From Allomuricauda ruestringensis DSM 13258 (GTDB taxonomy: Bacteria > Bacteroidota > Bacteroidia > Flavobacteriales > Flavobacteriaceae): a stretch of 64,000 nucleotides of DNA. Location of the stretch: contig NC_015945.1 of assembly GCF_000224085.1 (NCBI RefSeq), positions 744,001 through 808,000 of the forward strand, in the 5' to 3' direction. The notes under the pieces were generated by a model. That model was not told where the DNA came from. It did not search any database and was given only the letters and a program-made list of their open reading frames with translations. The position numbers and the translations under genes are program-made. How positions within the stretch are numbered: position 1 is the stretch's first letter; every line of letters begins with the position of its first letter. Shown in pieces: positions 60,662-64,000 of the stretch.

Positions 60662-62050
60662 TTAGAACAAATATCGCATCACCATAAAGCAAATTGCTCC
60701 GGCAATGAACCCTAAAAAGGCCAACCATGATATCTTTTTAAGATACCAGAAGAAGTCGATTTTCTCCATTCCCATGGCTACCACACCTGCTGCAGAACCA
60801 ATAATAAGCATACTACCACCCGTTCCTGCCGAATAGGCGATAAAATGCCACAATTGGTCATCCATTGGCTCGGAGAACATTCCCAAACTGGCGGCTACCA
60901 AAGGTACATTATCTATAATTGCAGAACCAATACCCAATAGTACAACAACCAGGTCGGAAACTTGGGTGCCAGCCATTTCTGTTCCTATCAATGGCATTCC
61001 TTGCTTCAATCCTTCGGCAAAGTTGAACAGCAAGCCGAGAGATTCCAAAGCGGCCACAGCCATTAAAATACCCAAGAAGAACAAAATACTGGGTAATTCT
61101 ATCTTGGTGAGGGCACTATGCACCGGACTGTGGTGTGAATGCTCATCACTTTCTTGGTTTATGGACGATATAGCGATTTTCTTGTTACTGTAAATTTCAG
61201 CAAAAGTAGCCACTACTGCTAAGGACAACATCATTCCTACATAAGGCGGCAAATGGGTTACTGTTTTAAAAATTGGCACAAAAACAATGGCCGCCAAGCC
61301 CAAATAAAGCATTCTGGGCCCATATTTTGAGTTTGTTCCACCATCTTCTTCATCTACATCAATTTCTCCTTTGAAAGCCGGGAGATAGGATGCAATAAAA
61401 GAAGGCACAAGCATACAAACCAAAGATGGTATCAACAAGTGCTCTATAAGCATCGCCGTGGAAACCTTATCGCCGATCCACAACATAGTGGTGGTAACAT
61501 CTCCAATCGGCGACCACGCACCTCCAGCGTTTGCTGCAACAATAATCAAACCTGCATACCAAAGTCTAACATCCCTGTCCTTCACAATTTTTTGAAGGAT
61601 GGAAATAAGTACAATCGTAGCGGTAAGGTTATCAATGATTGCGGATAATATAAAGGCCAAAAATGAGAAAATCCAAAGAATCTTCTTTTTGCTTCTTGTT
61701 TTTACAAATGACTTTATGGTGGCAAATCCATCAAAATAGTCGATAATCTCAACGATGGTCATCGCCCCAAGAAGAAAAACCAAAATCTCTGCGGTTTTAC
61801 CTAAATGGTGCAAAAGGGTCTCTTCCATGAGCTCCATCTTTTCCTCGTGTCCAAAAGCTCCAAAGTTTTCCAACAATGCATGGTTGCCGGAATCGAACCA
61901 TGTGGTAAAGCCGTCTATTCCAAATGCCATCAAGGCCCACAAAATGGCCATCATGGCCAACGCAGGAATAAGTTTATCTATTTTTAAATTATGTTCTAGG
62001 GTAATTGCCAAATATCCAATTACAAAAATGACAACTAAAAGGGTCTCCAT
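60662..62050 (-). CDS. nhaD: NhaD-type sodium:proton antiporter
   Basis: A 462-residue protein with about 12 hydrophobic helices. Segments such as TIVEIIDYFDGFATIKSFVK, DNLTATIVLISILQKIV, NAGGAWSPIGDVTTTMLWIG and SAIIDNVPLVAASLGMF match the NhaD/IT superfamily. It exports Na+ in exchange for H+, consistent with a marine host. It is divergent from the acyl-CoA dehydrogenase gene, with a 237-bp AT-rich gap. Confidence 0.92.
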   Translation of the reverse strand: METLLVVIFVIGYLAITLEHNLKIDKLIPALAMMAILWALMAFGIDGFTTWFDSGNHALLENFGAFGHEEKMELMEETLLHHLGKTAEILVFLLGAMTIVEIIDYFDGFATIKSFVKTRSKKKILWIFSFLAFILSAIIDNLTATIVLISILQKIVKDRDVRLWYAGLIIVAANAGGAWSPIGDVTTTMLWIGDKVSTAMLIEHLLIPSLVCMLVPSFIASYLPAFKGEIDVDEEDGGTNSKYGPRMLYLGLAAIVFVPIFKTVTHLPPYVGMMLSLAVVATFAEIYSNKKIAISSINQESDEHSHHSPVHSALTKIELPSILFFLGILMAVAALESLGLLFNFAEGLKQGMPLIGTEMAGTQVSDLVVVLLGIGSAIIDNVPLVAASLGMFSEPMDDQLWHFIAYSAGTGGSMLIIGSAAGVVAMGMEKIDFFWYLKKISWLAFLGFIAGAICFMVMRYLF

Positions 62051-62287
62051 GTTAAGTTTGGTTTAATTAAGGAATAATATTTTATGAGTAGTTATCTGTG
62101 CGGCTAAAGATATTCAAAATGAATATTTCCGCATAATCTTATTGATATAAAAAAATGTGAAAGAGAAATATCGATTTTTTAAAAGACATTTAAAAATTCA
62201 ATCATTCTCATTTATTTACACTTATTTATATAATATTAATATTGTAAAGCTATATTTGCAGGTAGTTTTTAAACATTATTCATTTTT

Positions 62288-63430
62288 ATGGATTTCACAC
62301 TTTCCGAAGAACAGTTAATGATACAACAAGCGGCAAAAGATTTTGCCCAAAATGAGCTTTTACCCGGAGTAATTGAGCGTGACGAAAGCCAAAAATTTCC
62401 AAATGACCTTGTTAAAAAAATGGGAGAACTGGGATTTTTAGGAATGATGGTCAACGAAAAATACGGAGGAAGCGGTCTTGACACCCTATCCTATGTATTG
62501 GCCATGGAAGAATTGTCGAAAATTGATGCATCCGCTTCGGTAATGGTGTCAGTAAACAATTCTTTGGTTTGTTGGGGACTTGAAACCTACGGAACTGAGG
62601 AACAAAAAGAAAAGTACCTGATCCCATTGGCCTCGGGAGAAATCATAGGTGCTTTTTGCTTATCCGAACCAGAAGCAGGAAGTGATGCGACTTCGCAAAA
62701 AACAACGGCCATAGACAAAGGCGACCATTACCTGTTAAATGGAACAAAAAATTGGATTACCAACGGGAACCAGGCCGAGGTTTACTTGGTGATTGCACAA
62801 ACAGACAGAGACAAAGGTCATCGTGGCATAAATGTCTTGATTGTTGAAAAAGGCATGGAAGGTTTTGATATAGGCCCCAAAGAAAATAAACTGGGCATTC
62901 GAGGGAGTGATACGCATTCCTTAATGTTCAACGATGTAAAAGTGCCCAAAGAAAACCGTATAGGAGAAGATGGCTTTGGGTTTAAGTTTGCCATGAAGAC
63001 CTTGGCGGGCGGAAGAATTGGAATTGCCGCGCAAGCTCTAGGTATTGCCGCTGGAGCTTACGAACTGGCACTACAGTATTCCAAGCAGCGAAAAGCCTTT
63101 GGCACAGAAATTTCGAATCACCAAGCCATTGCCTTTAAATTGGCCGATATGCACACCAAAATACAAGCAGCACGCCATTTGGTCTATCAGGCAGCTTGCG
63201 ACAAAGATGCTGGCAACGATTACACGCTTTCTGGCGCCATGGCCAAACTATATGCATCCGAAGTTGCAATGGAAACTACTGTTGAGGCCGTGCAGATTCA
63301 TGGTGGAAATGGATACGTAAAAGATTATCACGTAGAACGCTTAATGCGAGATGCCAAAATCACCCAGATTTATGAAGGCACCTCCGAAATTCAGAAAATC
63401 GTTATCTCAAGAAGCATCCTTAGCGATTAA
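62288..63430 (+). CDS. Acyl-CoA dehydrogenase
   Basis: A 380-residue flavoenzyme with the N-terminal helical domain (MDFTLSEEQLMIQQAAKDFA), CLSEPEAGSDATSQKTTA and YLLNGTKNWITNG in the middle domain. The C-terminal YAFG-like KQRKAFGTEISNHQAIAF is followed by the catalytic base Glu in ITQIYEGTSEIQK. Short- or branched-chain acyl-CoA is the likely substrate. TATATTTG at 62251-62258, 29 bp upstream, fits a Bacteroidota -7 box, without a clear TTG at the right distance. Confidence 0.95.
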   Translation: MDFTLSEEQLMIQQAAKDFAQNELLPGVIERDESQKFPNDLVKKMGELGFLGMMVNEKYGGSGLDTLSYVLAMEELSKIDASASVMVSVNNSLVCWGLETYGTEEQKEKYLIPLASGEIIGAFCLSEPEAGSDATSQKTTAIDKGDHYLLNGTKNWITNGNQAEVYLVIAQTDRDKGHRGINVLIVEKGMEGFDIGPKENKLGIRGSDTHSLMFNDVKVPKENRIGEDGFGFKFAMKTLAGGRIGIAAQALGIAAGAYELALQYSKQRKAFGTEISNHQAIAFKLADMHTKIQAARHLVYQAACDKDAGNDYTLSGAMAKLYASEVAMETTVEAVQIHGGNGYVKDYHVERLMRDAKITQIYEGTSEIQKIVISRSILSD

Positions 63431-63734
63431 ATAATCATCACCCCTCCCAAAAAGAGGGGGTTCCCTCCCTAAAAAGCTTTTTATCTTCCACGCCCCCTGC
63501 TTTTAAGAAATAAACCACCCTTAAACATACCCCAATTACACTGAACACTCTTCCCAACTAAGGGGAAGGCACATCTTCTTCACTCAATTTGAGATAATGA
63601 TAATTTAATATTCACTATATTCTTAAAATGAATTTTTTTTAACCTCTTAAACATTACGTTAATTATTTATCTGATAATCAACAAAAACCTTACAATTTAT
63701 TTATGTATTTTGATATTTTTGAAGAAATACGTTA
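63431..63734. other. Intergenic stretch before gltB
   Basis: The 304 bp hold no gene. CCCCTC (63441-63446) and GAGGGG (63454-63459) form a short stem after the dehydrogenase stop, a weak terminator candidate. A TATTTTTG box at 63714-63721 stands 13 bp before the gltB ATG and may be its -7 element. Confidence 0.45.
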
Positions 63735-64000
63735 ATGATGAGATTGGAGAAACAAGGTTTATACTTACCGGAATTTGAGCATGATAACTGCGGTGCAGGT
63801 TTCATCTGTAGCCTCAAAGGAATAAAGTCTAACGACATAATACACAAAGCCCTCGAAATCCTAGATAAATTAGAGCATAGAGGTGCTGTAAGTGCCGATG
63901 GAAAAACTGGAGATGGTGCAGGAATATTAATAGATATACCCCATGATTTTTTCGTGGATACCTGCACTTTTGATCTGCCAGAAGCAGGAGAATATGCCGT
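63735..64000 (+). CDS. gltB: Glutamate synthase large subunit, 5' part
   Basis: The frame starts ATGATG at 63735 and runs to the window edge, 88 codons. After a short propeptide (MRLEKQGLYLPEFEHDN) comes CGAGFICSLKGIKSN, in which the Cys would become the N-terminal nucleophile of the class II glutaminase domain. LEILDKLEHRGAVSADGKTG and DGAGILIDIPHDFF are the typical next segments. The enzyme makes two glutamates from glutamine and 2-oxoglutarate. The rest of the gene and gltD lie beyond the window. Confidence 0.93.
   Translation, partial: MMRLEKQGLYLPEFEHDNCGAGFICSLKGIKSNDIIHKALEILDKLEHRGAVSADGKTGDGAGILIDIPHDFFVDTCTFDLPEAGEYA

Overview
The window reads as chromosome from a marine gliding member of the Flavobacteriaceae, probably near Allomuricauda/Flagellimonas. 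This is an inference from gene content and protein style. The signs are gldJ and porV of the type IX secretion system (T9SS), a protein with a T9SS type B sorting signal, NhaD, DUF4136 lipoproteins, a PafA-like phosphatase, and upstream boxes matching the Bacteroidota TAnnTTTG promoter element. No replication origin, rRNA or CRISPR array was seen. The first gene (deacetylase-like) and the last (gltB) are cut by the window edges.

Layout. 1-7.9 kb: radC with a deacetylase-like gene, a shortened Mpl-like Mur ligase, cupin + atypical SDR, DoxX, a LytS/LytTR two-component pair and a DUF4136 lipoprotein. 8-14.3 kb: obgE and a fused hpt-adk gene, divergent from purK-purE, then an EF-hand membrane protein and an M3 peptidase. 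14.4-18.6 kb: PAS kinase, receiver protein, ECF sigma factor with a small Cys-rich probable anti-sigma partner, and a UbiA-like membrane protein. 18.7-31.2 kb: gcvP, a FabH-like synthase, a methyltransferase and a glycosyltransferase set among purine-rich mosaic repeats, a tandem pair of uncharacterised paralogues followed by a TPR gene, a PafA-like phosphatase and an Mla-type ABC pair. 31.5-41.1 kb, all on the minus strand: porV, cdd, pdhA, pdhC, M28 peptidase, SDR, SprT, mannose-1-phosphate guanylyltransferase, DUF389. 41.5-46.4 kb: gldJ, murF, small regulators, tRNA-Val(GAC), queD and a UPF0173 hydrolase.

46.47-57.30 kb is a genomic island in the 3' end of tRNA-Val(TAC). A 24-bp copy of the tRNA 3' end forms the left boundary and the intact tRNA gene forms the right one. 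Cargo is a TPR-membrane-HTH regulator, a secreted PepSY-like protein, remnants of an AraC gene and an IS1182-type transposase, a lipoprotein with a zinc-peptidase motif, a 1080-residue T9SS type B protein, and YwqG-like and DUF695-like genes. The island integrase survives only as an N-terminal fragment beside an IS3-family element, so the island is probably immobile. 57.4-64 kb returns to core genes: folC, tonB-exbD-exbB, nhaD, an acyl-CoA dehydrogenase and the start of gltB.

The most unusual signals are the island and its broken integrase; paired 12-bp direct repeats with a 21-bp period (LytTR-site-like spacing) upstream of three consecutive genes at 25-27 kb; 178-bp tandem and dispersed mosaic intergenic repeats; the hpt-adk fusion; an Mpl paralogue with lost motifs; and no porU between porV and gldJ.
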